DNA of 64,000 nucleotides, taken from positions 1 through 64,000 of the forward strand of contig JAXGGA010004445.1 of assembly GCA_038373865.1 (NCBI GenBank). The letters run 5' to 3'. A program made the translations under genes and the position numbers. This stretch comes from Uloborus plumipes (Eukaryota > Arthropoda > Arachnida > Araneae > Uloboridae). Below are positions 11,133 through 23,500 of the stretch, piece by piece; within the stretch, counting starts at the first letter, position 1, and each line of letters begins with the position of its first letter. The notes beneath the pieces are model-generated. The model made no database searches and had not been told where the DNA came from. It worked only from the letters and a program-made list of their open reading frames with translations.

Positions 11133-11626
11133 CTGTAGTGGATACAAGTGAAATCAGCTCGAATATCAAAGTCAAGTATAAAGTTATAAAAAAATTTAAT
11201 TGCTTAAATGACAACATAAGCTCTTTAAATATAGAGAAATAAACTCCTCAATGATACAAAAAACATATTTTAGGTGTCAAGAATCTTCACTTTTTCTTTC
11301 TAAACCAAAGACCAACCCAAAAAGCCACTAAAACCTTCATTAGTTTGATATTTTCTCTGTTATATATAACCATTTTCCTTTCGTTTGGCAATCACTTTCT
11401 CATATCAGTATTGTCCTCTTGTATGTAAAATTTCGTTTTATTCTAACTACTCTTTCTTGGAGCATCAATTTTTTGCTATGCAGTAATATCTTTTCGTAAA
11501 AATAAGAAAATCATGATGTGTGTACTCTTGACAGAAATTCATGTTCCTAAATGTAGCCTCTCTATTTCGTTTATAATGCAATCATTGTCATAATGTCATT
11601 ATAAAGAGTTGATACTCGCAATTTAA

Positions 11627-12138
11627 CCCATTAATGCCTGACATTTTTTTTCCAAAGATATTTTGTATACTGGTTACAAACAGCGCTTAATGGACAGGAA
11701 AAAAAATAAAAAAAATATTATGTAAAAAATATTTTTTTTATTAAGGAAAGAGAAATCGTCCCTTAAAAGTTACGATAGACCCCAGAGGGTACATACTTTT
11801 TTTACTAAATTTTTTTCTGCCTGCGATATAATATTTAAAAAGACTTTTTATAAGAAGAAATAAAATCAGCAATTAACATAAACTGGGAAGCTGAGAATAA
11901 CTTTGAAAACTTAGCTTTTTTTCTTGAGATTGTGAACGATGTCATTTTTGATAAAGATCATAATAAAAATGCTACAGAACACACTTTACAATGGTTATGT
12001 GCTGCAATCCGTTAACAACGAATTGAAACAATACCAAGGTACTCAGTGAACACTATTATTTGGTTGAAATGTTCATTTCGGAGAAATTCAGACCTTTTTT
12101 TGGACCGTCCCTAAAAAGGGACGCTAGGCATTAATGGG
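11627..12138. mobile_element. piggyBac-like MITE, family A copy 2
   Basis: 512 bp flanked by TTAA. Ends CCCATTAATGCCTGAC / inverted CCCATTAATGCCTAGCGTCC. Closely related throughout to 2134-2670. Confidence 0.88.
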
Positions 12139-12969
12139 TTAAATTCAACACTTCAAAGTGAAAAGTTACATCGAGTGTCTGAAAATACTTGGATAAATTT
12201 ACATTGTAAGAGTGAAGATAATCAGAAAAATCATTGCTATGTTGAACTTCCCTTCTATTCTCAATCTAACGTACAAATGATGATCATCATTTTTAAGTGC
12301 TTCACATTGAAAGCACTATATTACTTTTTATCATCCATCTTTCGACAATAAAAACAAACATGGCACTTGTATCTTTCACGCATCTCGAAAGAAATGAGAA
12401 GGTCATCCCCCACCATTGCCACTTTCAAAAACTAAGAAGCTTGAACCTTGTAGCCATTTTGTAGTAATAATAATTAAACGAGTAAGAGCGCCTTCGAGAG
12501 AAAAAAAAATTCCATCAAACGAATAATATTCAACATTAATGATTCTGTCTCAAAGAGCTTTTTGTCTGAACATATGTCACCCAACGGTGTTCGATTTCAT
12601 TCGCTCTAATTTTGCGAGTTTATCTGATACTATTTCAAGGCTTTTTGCGCAGGAACATGGAAGAAGTTTTTCCCTTGTCTCCTAAATAAAGAATGGATTT
12701 GGGGAAATGGTAATTGAAAAATCGCAACATAAATGCTATTATTGATATGCTCTTTAACGATAACATATTTTTGAAGTTGAACTTTAAAAATAACCTAAAA
12801 GCTTCAATACAATTTCTTGATTTAAGCATACAAAATGGTGATGAACGATATGCTTTTATTTATTTATATAGGTCATTTTATTTATTTTACAGATGTCAGA
12901 GAACATTAGAACTTGTTGCAGTAGTAGTGCATACAGAATGACTTTCTGACGGTTTTTTATTATTTTTTT
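12139..12969. other. AT-rich intergenic sequence, no gene seen
   Basis: Only short open frames without recognisable similarity. Confidence 0.5.
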
Positions 12970-13102
12970 AACCCGACTGCAGCTTAGCCAAAAAGAAGGG
13001 TAATGTTTTTAGCAGTCTGGGTATCTTTGTATGAAGAGATGTTCCACCGTAGCTCCTAAACCATTCATCCGATTTTGATGAATGAGATGTCAATCGATTC
13101 GT
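12970..13102 (-). repeat. Inverted copy of the GTAGTCGGG module
   Basis: Starts ACCCGACTGCAGC and contains GTTCCACCGTAGCTCCTAAA, the reverse complement of the module at 7281-8176. Confidence 0.75.
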
Positions 13103-14062
13103 TATTATAACCCGGGTAACATAGGCTAGTTAATTAGTTAATTAACTGTTAACTATTTGTGTTCCTCAATTTTAAACACTATTTTTGCATAAAACGTCTC
13201 ATATTAGAACGTTTTTTGCTCTAAAAGGAAGGCGAAGAAATGCTTGCACAAATTAGTACTGTATGTCGATAGAAAGCTATGTTTTTTTGTTTTTGTTTTG
13301 TTTTGACTTTTTTGCTTCAGACAAAATTCGTTCGAATTTTCTAAAGTTGTTAGATCGTGAGTTATGATTGCTTTTAACAATTAATCAAAATTGTCCTTAC
13401 ATTGTGAAAAAACTTGTATTAGGATTAGGAACAATGTTAAAACCAAGGTCTCTAAGAAGGAATGTTTTTACCCCCCATTTTTACGCTCTTCGCTGTGCCA
13501 ATGTGTTTCAGGACACCTGAACTACTAAATATTTTCATTTTGTAAAGAAAAAGTTATATTCGTTTTATTTTAGTTTGTGTTCAGTTTTTGTCTAGTGAAC
13601 GCACAACTAAACCAAAACAAAAACTGAAAAACTCGGGGCTTTTTTTTTTCTCACTTCACCCTTATTTTTAATAAATTTAAATAGAACATGTGTCCTAACA
13701 CAGCTTTAAGCCGACGAGTTTATTCTGACGATTGGAATAATTTATACAAAGAAAAATAAAATAAACAAAATATAATAAGGGTGCTTCTATTTGCATTATT
13801 ATAGCTCTTGTGAATCGTTTCGGGAAAACGCAGCTTTAGGCCATCATTACTCGCTTTAGGGGGGAGGAGTCATAACTCCATGACCATTTTTTAACTCCAC
13901 CAACTCTATATCTTTTATCATGCAGTCTTAAGATTGGGAAATACGAGAGAGCGGGTTAGTTCATTCAAAAGAATCGAGCCTGGGTCGCTTTGGTGGAAGA
14001 CAACGACAAAAACCATAAGACATCGGACATGAACAACCCGGATCTGATTGCTTTTGACGCGA
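13103..14062. other. Intergenic sequence, nothing recognised
   Basis: AT-rich; no inverted ends, tandem repeats or protein-like frames noticed. Confidence 0.45.
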
Positions 14063-14066
14063 TTAA

Positions 14067-14576
14067 CCCATTTATGCCCAGTAGCCTAAAAATGGGACGC
14101 TTGTTAGTTACTGCATACAAAAACCTGTAATGGGTATATCATTTCACTAAAGCTGTTTTTCGCAAGTTAAATAGTCTTTCTTCTTGAGAAAACCAGTTAG
14201 AGCCACTACTTGGACATCAGAGTTTATTTATTGACAGCTATTTTCAGACAAATCAGTCAAGCACGATCCAGCATGGGTAGCCACAGAAAGTATTTTTTTT
14301 TTTTTGCGAACTTACTTTTCATAAAATTAAGCTATTTTAAAATGATTTGCTTAAAATTGATCACAGATGCCTTCTGTAATGTTACTTTGCAAACGTAAAG
14401 TCAAGTAAGGTCGTATTTTGCTCACATATCTGCAAAATATCCCATAAACAGGACGTTAAATAACTTAATAAATATGGCAACGGCGAACTATTTTGAGCCT
14501 AAAATGTATGTAAAACATTCCAAGTGAGAGTTTTAAGCAGATAAAAATTGTTAAAAAAAACTTGGGCATAAATGGG
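14067..14576. mobile_element. piggyBac-like MITE, family B
   Basis: 510 bp flanked by TTAA. Ends CCCATTTATGCCCAGTAG and, inverted, CCCATTTATGCCCAAG. The termini resemble family A but the interior does not, so it is a separate subfamily. Confidence 0.85.
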
Positions 14577-14930
14577 TTAAGATTAAATTTTTAGATAAAA
14601 CGGCAACCTATAAGCTGGCAATCATTTGATGATGCATTTCCAACTAGGCAACGAATTTGGAGAAAAAATTGAGATGCCAAATTCAGCATCAGTTTACTGA
14701 TGTTGACATTATGTACCAAAGTTCTCATAAAACCAATGCTGAGCATTTCTGTAAAGCATCTCTGTTAAATTGTGTTTTCTGCATCGGCTTGCAACGAACT
14801 AGGAAATAAATAAGAGGACGCATTTCAAACTTTTTTTTTTCTCCTAAGGCACTTTTAAATCATATTTTAATTTTCTTACCTTTACGCTATCCATCTGTTA
14901 TTGTTTTTGACATTTGAGGTTTCAAATGAC

Positions 14931-15368
14931 AATAAAATATAAAAAAAACTTTTTAAATTTAAAGACTATTTCTGTCCGCTCATTCGCACTAAAAAGTATG
15001 AAATAAACTAAGTATTCGATATAGTGATTATAGTGTTCAGAAATTTCAGCTCATCTTGATGTATTTATATTTACGTTAATGCTAAAGCAGCCAATAAAGT
15101 TTAAATTAAAAATTTGATTCAAGAAATAGGCGGTATACTGTTTATGACGAATAGCTTTTACTATACCGCCTATTTCTTAAATCAAATTTTTAATTTAAAC
15201 TTTATTGGCTGCTTTAGCATTAACGTAAATATAAATACATAAAGATGAGCTGAAATTTCTGAACACTTTAATCACTATATCGAATACTTAGTTTATTTCA
15301 TACTTTTTAGTGCGAATGAGCGGACAGAAATAGTCTTTAAATTTAAAAAGTTTTTTTTATATTTTATT
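14931..15368. mobile_element. Fold-back element, ~207-bp arms, 24-bp spacer
   Basis: Arms 14931-15137 and 15162-15368 are nearly perfect inverted copies that meet at AGGCGGTATA / TATACCGCCT. Only a handful of mismatches are visible, so it could form an almost fully paired hairpin. Confidence 0.9.
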
Positions 15369-17412
15369 TCAAAGTTTTTTATTTTGAAATTTATTTAGAA
15401 TTGCGTAAAGACAAACGCCGTGAAGCATAATTAACCGAGAAAATAACAAACGCCGTTAAAAATGCTATTCACGAACACTTTATTTTTTATTCATGAGAAT
15501 ATTTCGTTTCCAATTTTGTTAATTTATCAACATCCCCGAGTTAATTAGGACGATTTTTCTCGTGCCGTCTGTATGTACGGATGTATGTCGTATAACTCAA
15601 AAACTATATGTCGTAAAAACTTCTAGCTTGGTATGTAGGCTCCAAGTAGGGTCTAGTTGTGTACCTCCCCTTGTGGTTGCATTCGCATGTTCCAAAGGGG
15701 GTGTTTTACCCCTTTTATGGGGTAAATCAGTATTAATTTCAATGCTGACTAAAGTGATATGAATTGGCGCGACCACTTAGCGATGTATCGCCAAGCTTTT
15801 GGTCGCCAAGTGTTTAATGCCAACTTGGTGATAAATAGCCAAGTTGGAGAGAAATTTGGCGAAAAAAAATATTTTTGAATTGCGGTTCAATTTGGCGATA
15901 TTTTGCGAAAAATCAATTGGATGATGTTAAAATCGGCGATATTTGGAAAATTAATCATTGTAAATCATTTTTTTTTTTTTTTTTGCATTTTTTGTGGCAA
16001 GCTGGGTGTAAATGTTTGAATTATTATCTTGCTCACTCCAAGCACTATTTTAACACTTAAGACATCTACTAAGAAATTTACTCGTAAAAGGAAGTAGTGT
16101 GGGGTCCATACCAGATTTTTTAATAAGTCACTTAAGCAAATTTTTAAACTTGATTAATTTGACTTTTTCTGTACCTGCTTCTGTCATGGTTTTCACCGGA
16201 GCGAGCGGTTTGGCTTTACGTGGTTTTGAGTCGAATACAATTATTGGCAGGACTACGACTGGAAGCTTTAAATCCGACTGAAATTGTTGGAGATAAACCT
16301 TGCAATATTAAAGCAAAAGAAGAAATGAAATAAATGAGATTAGCTAACAATCAACCTATTAGTCAAGTTTTTTTTCATCATTTTTTTTCAATTTTCGTTT
16401 CATTTGCTTTCAATTTTTGGTAAAATCCTATATATTATGGTTTTATATCTATTGCGACGTGCCTGTAGTCTATGCTGTCCTACAATAGGACTTTCAGTTT
16501 GAAGCACTATGTTACTATTTTTCTTGAAAACATATCTTGCACGATCGCGTTGTCGCCTAGTTTTTTTTTTTTTTTTTCGTTCTTCTAAAATATTCATTTG
16601 TATAAAGCAAGTTTCGTTTTAAAATCAGTATATAGAATTAAAATAACAAGAGCAATAAAATATTTACATTGCGTTTTAAAAGGTCATATAAACAAACTAC
16701 CAGTGATTTTCCAAAAGTATACACCGTTAGCCACGCTTGATGATTCTTATATAAGTAAAAATATTTATATGAGAGGCTTATACATCTCTCTTTACGCGAA
16801 GGATATAAATGCCCACAATCCGCAAATATTATCTTTGTTTCGGTTAGCCTTGAGATTAATGTGTTGAGTTTATTAACCAAACGTCGGTTTTATTATTACT
16901 ATTATTTCATTGTTTCTGGAAACAAAAAGTCTTTAAAAGAAAAATATAGCAGATTGAGGGAACGCGCTGTGCCGCTCGCTCCACTAAGAAGCGGAAGTGC
17001 GTTAAATTTCACGCGGTTGGATTTAACTCTGCAACCGGAAGCAAAATGTGAAAACCATGACAAAAGCAAGTACAGAAAAAGTCTTTAATAATAATAATAA
17101 TAATAAAAAGTACTACATTTCTTTTAGTGAAAAATTGCCACTTTTTATGCTAACCATACTTTATTGGTGCAGGATATTGTCTGAGAACTTATTTGAAAAC
17201 ACTATTTCGAAAAAAGAAAAAAGAATAATAATAATAATAATAAATAAAAAATGCGCTAAAGAAGTATTGCAATCTGTCGCTTTTATATGGATAGGATAGG
17301 CACACGCACTAAGTGGTCTGTTAACAGTGTTTAATTTTTTACCTTCTTTGTCAATAAAGTTTCAGAGAAATTCATCAATAACTTATTTACATTATATATT
17401 TTTACATTCCAG
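15369..17412. other. Sequence upstream of the first recognised PDZ exon
   Basis: AT-rich with AAT trinucleotide runs near 17088-17107 and 17225-17242. No upstream PDZ exon could be recognised, so this is probably intron. Confidence 0.45.
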
Positions 17413-17561
17413 ATTACATTCGGTAGCCCTTCTGAAGGCGAGCTCCAGAAAGGTGACATCATTTTGAGAATAAGAGACAGTGATGCATCGCGACTATCAC
17501 ATCAAGCTGCTACGGATCTCATACTGAAATCTGGAAGCACACTCAAGTTGATTGTAGCGAG
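17413..17561 (+). CDS. PDZ-ZM gene exon: second half of PDZ domain
   Basis: Acceptor ACATTCCAG|ATT and donor GAG|GTAATG. Reads ITFGSPSEGELQKGDIILRI then RDSDASRLSHQAATDLILKS, matching the PDZ strands from GxLxxGDxIL through helix B and the last strand LKLIVAR. The GLGF-type loop belongs to an upstream exon not seen here. Confidence 0.88.
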
Positions 17562-20500
17562 GTAATGTAGATCCTTTTTTCTATTCATAACCCTACACTG
17601 CATCGTGTTGCCAATAGGATACATGGACTATTTTTCGTTCTGCCCAGCAAAATGTAGCCATAAAGCAACTCAGACATAAAAAGCAAGTATTGGGTATCGT
17701 TATAGCAATTATCACCATCTATCCTCAAAAGTAATTCTTAAAAAATAGTTTTCCATGTTCCTTATTACATTGAAAAACATACATACAGGGTGTCCACTCC
17801 TATCGTGGCCCAATAGCTAATTTCTAAACCGTTAGAGATAAGCATATAGTTCATTTTGGAAAAAATCTCTACATTACGAAAGGAATTTGGGCTACGAAAT
17901 GTTTTTCAAAAAAATCAAATTTTGAAAGAGTTACGAAATTTAAATTTTTATACAGCCCCCAGTCCTATCAATCATATTTAGTAAAACATTCTTGACACTG
18001 TAACGTTTAAAACTAAAAAAAATCACTGTTCTACCGCAAAAATTGACCAAGTTATGACGTTTTGAAAAATCAAGATTTTGCATTATTTCATGACGTCATC
18101 GAGAGATCGCAAAAGAGACCGTATGCGAAATCCTTCAAAATCTTGATTTTTCAAAACGTCATAACTCGGTCAATTTTTGTCGTAGAACAGTGATTTTTTT
18201 TTAGTTTTAAACGTTACAGTGTCAAGAATGTTTTACTAAATGTGATTAATCAGACTGGGGGCTGTATGAAAATTTAAATTTCGTAACTCTTTCAAAATTT
18301 GATTTTTTGAAAAACATTGAATAGACCCAAAATTCCTTTCGTAATTTAGAGATTTTTTCCTAAATGAACCATATGCTTATCTCTAACGGTTAAGAAATTA
18401 GCTATTGGGCCACGATAGGAGTGAACTGAACACCCTGTATATTTTCAAAGGAAAACAAAAAATCATGCAGTGTAGGGATAATATAATGTATCGGGAAAAA
18501 ATGCTATTCTACCGGATGTTAGCCTTTCAATCTTATTCGTAGTCGGACAGTTAGTTCCAAACTGCTAACTTGTGAACCTATTTCCTCGCTAAAACCGTTG
18601 TTAGCATACCAATTCGCATCAACAAATTCTGTAGAAGTACTTTCTCTGCAAGCGTTTAACGTCACTGCAGAAAAAACAACCATTACTCGCTGCATTAGAT
18701 ACGGAAAAATAGAATATTATGTTTCAATAAGGACAAACGAGGTTGGTATTTCAATAGTAAAAGCAAAAATCGTACAACAGTGACTTAATACAGTCTAAAA
18801 AACAACGAATTGCTTAAATTTCAAAACAAAATAGTGCATAATTTAAACTTATTGCTTTATTGCAACGTGCTGTACGGCAACAACGTTATGCTTTTGACTT
18901 GGTATTGCCTCTAACCTAAATACAATCTGTCTATTAGGTTGATACCATATTCTTTCACATATCTGCCCCCCCCCCCACGCACTTAGCATTTTTTTAAAGC
19001 GAGATTTAGTTTTTTAGCCGAAAATAAAAAAAACTATTTCGTTCTCCTTCAATATTTAATCTTTTACGATGTAATAAAAGTGTATTGCTTTTACATGTCA
19101 GTCTAGTTACGCTACAATTCCTGTGAATGCTGTTGAAAAAAGAAACTTTCTTGTCAACGTTTCGCCCAGTATTCATTTTTGAAAATTTATTGTTATGTTT
19201 ATTCTTTTATTTTAGTTTAGTTTCGACTATTACTTATGTTATTTAATTTTTTTTTAATATTTCATTTTGCTTATATGTAATCATGATAATTACTAGCACT
19301 TAATTATTGTGCTTATAATTATTTAAGAAACAGCAGAAAAGAAACGTTTCTTACGTGTGTCACTTCAGTGGTATTTCTATCTATCTGAAACAAGTTTATG
19401 TATTCAATAGTCACTGTATAATTCAACATCATCACCGTAATTAAAAAAAAAAGTTATGAAAATGAAATCTAATTATAAATTACACAATATTTATGAATTC
19501 GCTAAAGTCTTTTTATATAAATGACTAAATTACATGTAAGTACTTCAATATGTTCATAAATTGAGTATAACTACAAAAAAGAAAAGAAAGAAAAAATATT
19601 TGTTTTTTCATTGAAAACATCACTTTTCACTTTTAAATGCTTTCGTTTCTATTGTAGGCATGTATCAAATACTCCTGGGGGAGTTCCTATTCCTAGTACT
19701 CCAGGAACTCCATTGAGACCATTGCTGACGCCAGCGCCCTCTGACCAAAGTCTCTTCAAGCCATTGCCAACCACAAATTTCGGATCTCCACAGCAAAGAA
19801 GGTTCTCTACCGAATCCTACACCAGCACGTGTAGCGAAACAGAAAAAGAAGCCATTGTTAATCAAGTAAAGTGTGAATTTTATGTTAAGCTTACATTTTT
19901 TGCACTGAAAAAGGCGTTCCTTGTGACGTCGAAACACATGTCTGCAGTATTTCTGTGCATTTGTGCTTTTCAACATTGTTTTATATTTAAATGCTTTTAT
20001 TTTTATGCACAAAGGTAGAAATCTATTCCATATTGATATTTAAGGCGTGATTAATATTATTTTAAATATCTTTCAGCCCTACCGATCAACTCCTTTGATT
20101 CTACCTTCTGCAAAACCAGCGAAAGACGCCCCAGTCGGCTCCTATTTAAGATATGATCCTCTAACAAGAACATCCACTCCACCTCTAGTACAACGTGACC
20201 CTTACATGCTCACGAAGGTAATGTTACACGTTTTGATGTTGTTTTTCATGGACTAATATTTTGTTGCAATCTTGTTAAATTTGGCTTTTATTTTGTTAGT
20301 TTTCAATCAGAATCATCTTACCTTTTGAAGTATAACATGTATGCAGGGCCTAATTACCCAAAAGGCTCGGGAAGCTTGAGCTTCCCGTCAGAAATTTCAA
20401 ATCAAAAGGCCCAAAATGACAGGAAAACTGCTTAAAACCCCCCAGTTCCTGCATTTTAATTCGATTTTAAAAATAATTTGTTCAATATAGTTTGGCAGAA

Positions 20501-23500
20501 CTGTGTTACTATGGTTTTTTATGCTAATTTTGCGAAGTAATAAATCTTATTCAATGACAAATCACCCTTATTTGCTGAGAATTATAGTGCAAGCACATAA
20601 GCTAAACTTTAATCTGAGTTTTGCTGGGCCACTTTAAGAATAATGTTTGTAGCATTAGTGAGTTTTGTTTCAACGTGCAAAGTTTTCCGAAAATTTTATT
20701 TAAACGAAAATTGGAGGGTCTCAACAGGAGACTGAGCTTCCCCTAACTTCAGAGATTAATCGGGCCCTGTATGTATGTGCAGATTATCTGCTTTGGAAAT
20801 TGTATAACATAAGAGTCTATGGGCTTGGCGAGAAATCGGCGAGATATCGCCTAGCTAGTTCAGCCAAAAGTAAACGAATGTACTTTAACACATGCCAAAA
20901 TCCATTTTCAAACAGCAGCCTCTTTTCTGATTGGTTTTGGCGCTAAATTGTGTCAAATAAACCCTTTCAAAAGCAAAAAAAAAAAAAATATTTTAGAAAA
21001 AAACATGGTAACTTACTTATGAAAAGGAAAAATGAAAAACGAAAACGATATCAAATTTATTCCTTCGAATTATTATGAAATTTCAGTAAATTTCAAGAAT
21101 TACTTTTTCACGGAATAGAATTTGAATTCAAGTATTGCATTTACTTGTTTATTCATTTATATTTTTTCATTTATTTGATTTTTATTTTATTTTTATTCGT
21201 TTTTATTCATTATTTTTTAATCAATTAATTTATTCATTTTTTTTTTCAAATCTCTTTCCTCTTCGCACTTGTAAGCGGACAAAAAATAGAAGAAACGAAA
21301 AAAAAATTAATCTTCAAAAAAAATTTTTCAATTTGCAATCAAATGATGTAGGAACAATTTTTGTACAGTATACATCATAAAAAATAACTTTAAAAAGGAT
21401 AAACTACTGCGAAAATTCTTGTTTTTTTCTGAAAATGTATTTATTCTTCTAACCATTGCCCAAATAAAAACCCATTAGCAAAATTTTAAATTTATATTCC
21501 AAAAGAAGTTCTGTTATTGTTACTTTTCAACAATAACAAGAGTTTGCGTCAAAAATTAACTTATTCGCAGTTTTCTTGCACTTTGAGTTTTACTTAATTT
21601 TGATTCGATCAATTAATTTCTAACTTTCGTCAACGCGTACAAGAAACTGCACTTCAATTTCTGTACCACGTTGTATTGCATCATAACACAGAGATAGCAC
21701 AATGCGTATTGAATAAACATCATAAAAAGCGAAATCCATGGGATGGGCGGGGGCTTTCCAATTACGTTAAACGTAATTGAGAAGCTTTCGATTTTTTAAT
21801 TTTGCTTTTATATGATAAAGCAGCACACATGAACATCATAGGTGAAAAAAAATTCGATGCGATAAGTATTCTTTTTTTTAAAATAATTTTTAAAGTGTAA
21901 GTGACGGTGACGTCACATGGCTAGTGAATTTTTCGCTCTTTGACCCTGAAGTGCCAAGCTTTAGCGAAAACTTTGTGTATAGGCCCTAGTGGAAACCAAT
22001 TTTCGTGCCTTCCCAACACTGTCCCCCAGGGTTGCCAGTATTAGGCATAAGTCGCCAAGAAATGCCTCTCTTAAAATTTAAATATGGTTTTCGCCGCAAA
22101 AAGTTTAAAACCATCATCGCTGACACCAATGGCAGGTTATTGGATTGCCCTTTGACGAATCTAATGTACATAGTTTATTAATAGACCTTAAACTTTTAAC
22201 TAAACTTATTGATAAAAGAAGGAAAAAATAACTCCGCAGTGAAAGGATATTATCGCTTCAATACAATTTTTGTGGGTGAAAGGCTAAAATTGCAGCCATA
22301 CCACGTCACTGGTTTTGTTTTTGATGCGCGCTTTTTTACGCGTGGGTTTTTAAAAATTTATTAAAAATCAATCATTGTGTTTCAAAATTCGGCGATGATG
22401 AATTTTTATGTTTTGTAAGTCTCTTATCCAGCAGTCAAAGTTGGAATATTTAATAGGTCGAAACTTCCCTATAGTACAGCAGATATGTGACCGAATTGTG
22501 CCTTTAATGATAGAAACATGAAACTTGGCACACGTATACTACACATCAAATGATTTAATTCTGGATACGCGGCCATCTGAGATTTCGTCTATTGGAGTAA
22601 TGGCAGCCGTCAAACTGCTAAATTTTCGTACTTTTTCGAAATTTCCCCATTTTGACCATGGAAGAGCACGTTTTTGACAAACATCATACATTACATATTT
22701 AAACTACATTAAATTTGCTACAAGTTGATACCAAAATGGACTTGTTAGCTGTAATAGTTTTTGAGATACAGCTTCTCAAAGTTTCACAAATTCTCCAAAT
22801 TTGAACATTTTTAGTTGATTTCCTTGTTTTATCATATATGCAAATGTCTTTATATTTTCAATAACCTGCATTGTATAAGCAATGAAGTAAACATTTATTG
22901 AATTTAATATTTTAAAGAGGGTGGAAGAAAGGGTAAAGGTTTTGAGTGAGGGGGAGGCTCCGGTTCACAACCAGAGAACTGATATCCAAAAGAGAGAGAG
23001 AAGATATTGAAATCCAAAGCTTTCTCTGAATATCTTTAGAGTTCCTTCAAACCTTTTTAAATCATGTTAAATGACAACTGTTAAAACTATACAGAGTTAT
23101 TGTTGTTTCATGCATAAAGAGTGTGCTCCTCGTAATTATAAACTCATGTTTGTGAAAATTGCAACACCATGAAGGACTTGTGCGAATGGGCTGAAATTTT
23201 CAGCAATTCAAAGTAGGGTATGATATGCAAATGATTAGAATTTTAGACACGTAGCGCATGCGTACACTGAGCAGCGCCCTCTGAACGCCAGATTTATCCG
23301 AATAAATAGACGGCTGCAGCAAGGTGTGTATGGTTATAGGTGGTTATCTGCTTGGGATAAACGTTAGATGAGACGTTGCTTATGCCTCTTCTACGAAAAA
23401 GAGCGAGGTTTCAACAACTTACGGAGTTTAAACGGGGAGGATCATCGCCTTCGTGAAGCTGGATTGTCTTATCTTGAAGTAGCCGCTCGTGTGCAGCGTA

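Noticed and set aside
1..17412. Upstream exon for the N-terminal half of the PDZ domain
   Set aside because: I looked for a PWGFRL/GLGF-type exon on the plus strand and found none I could support.
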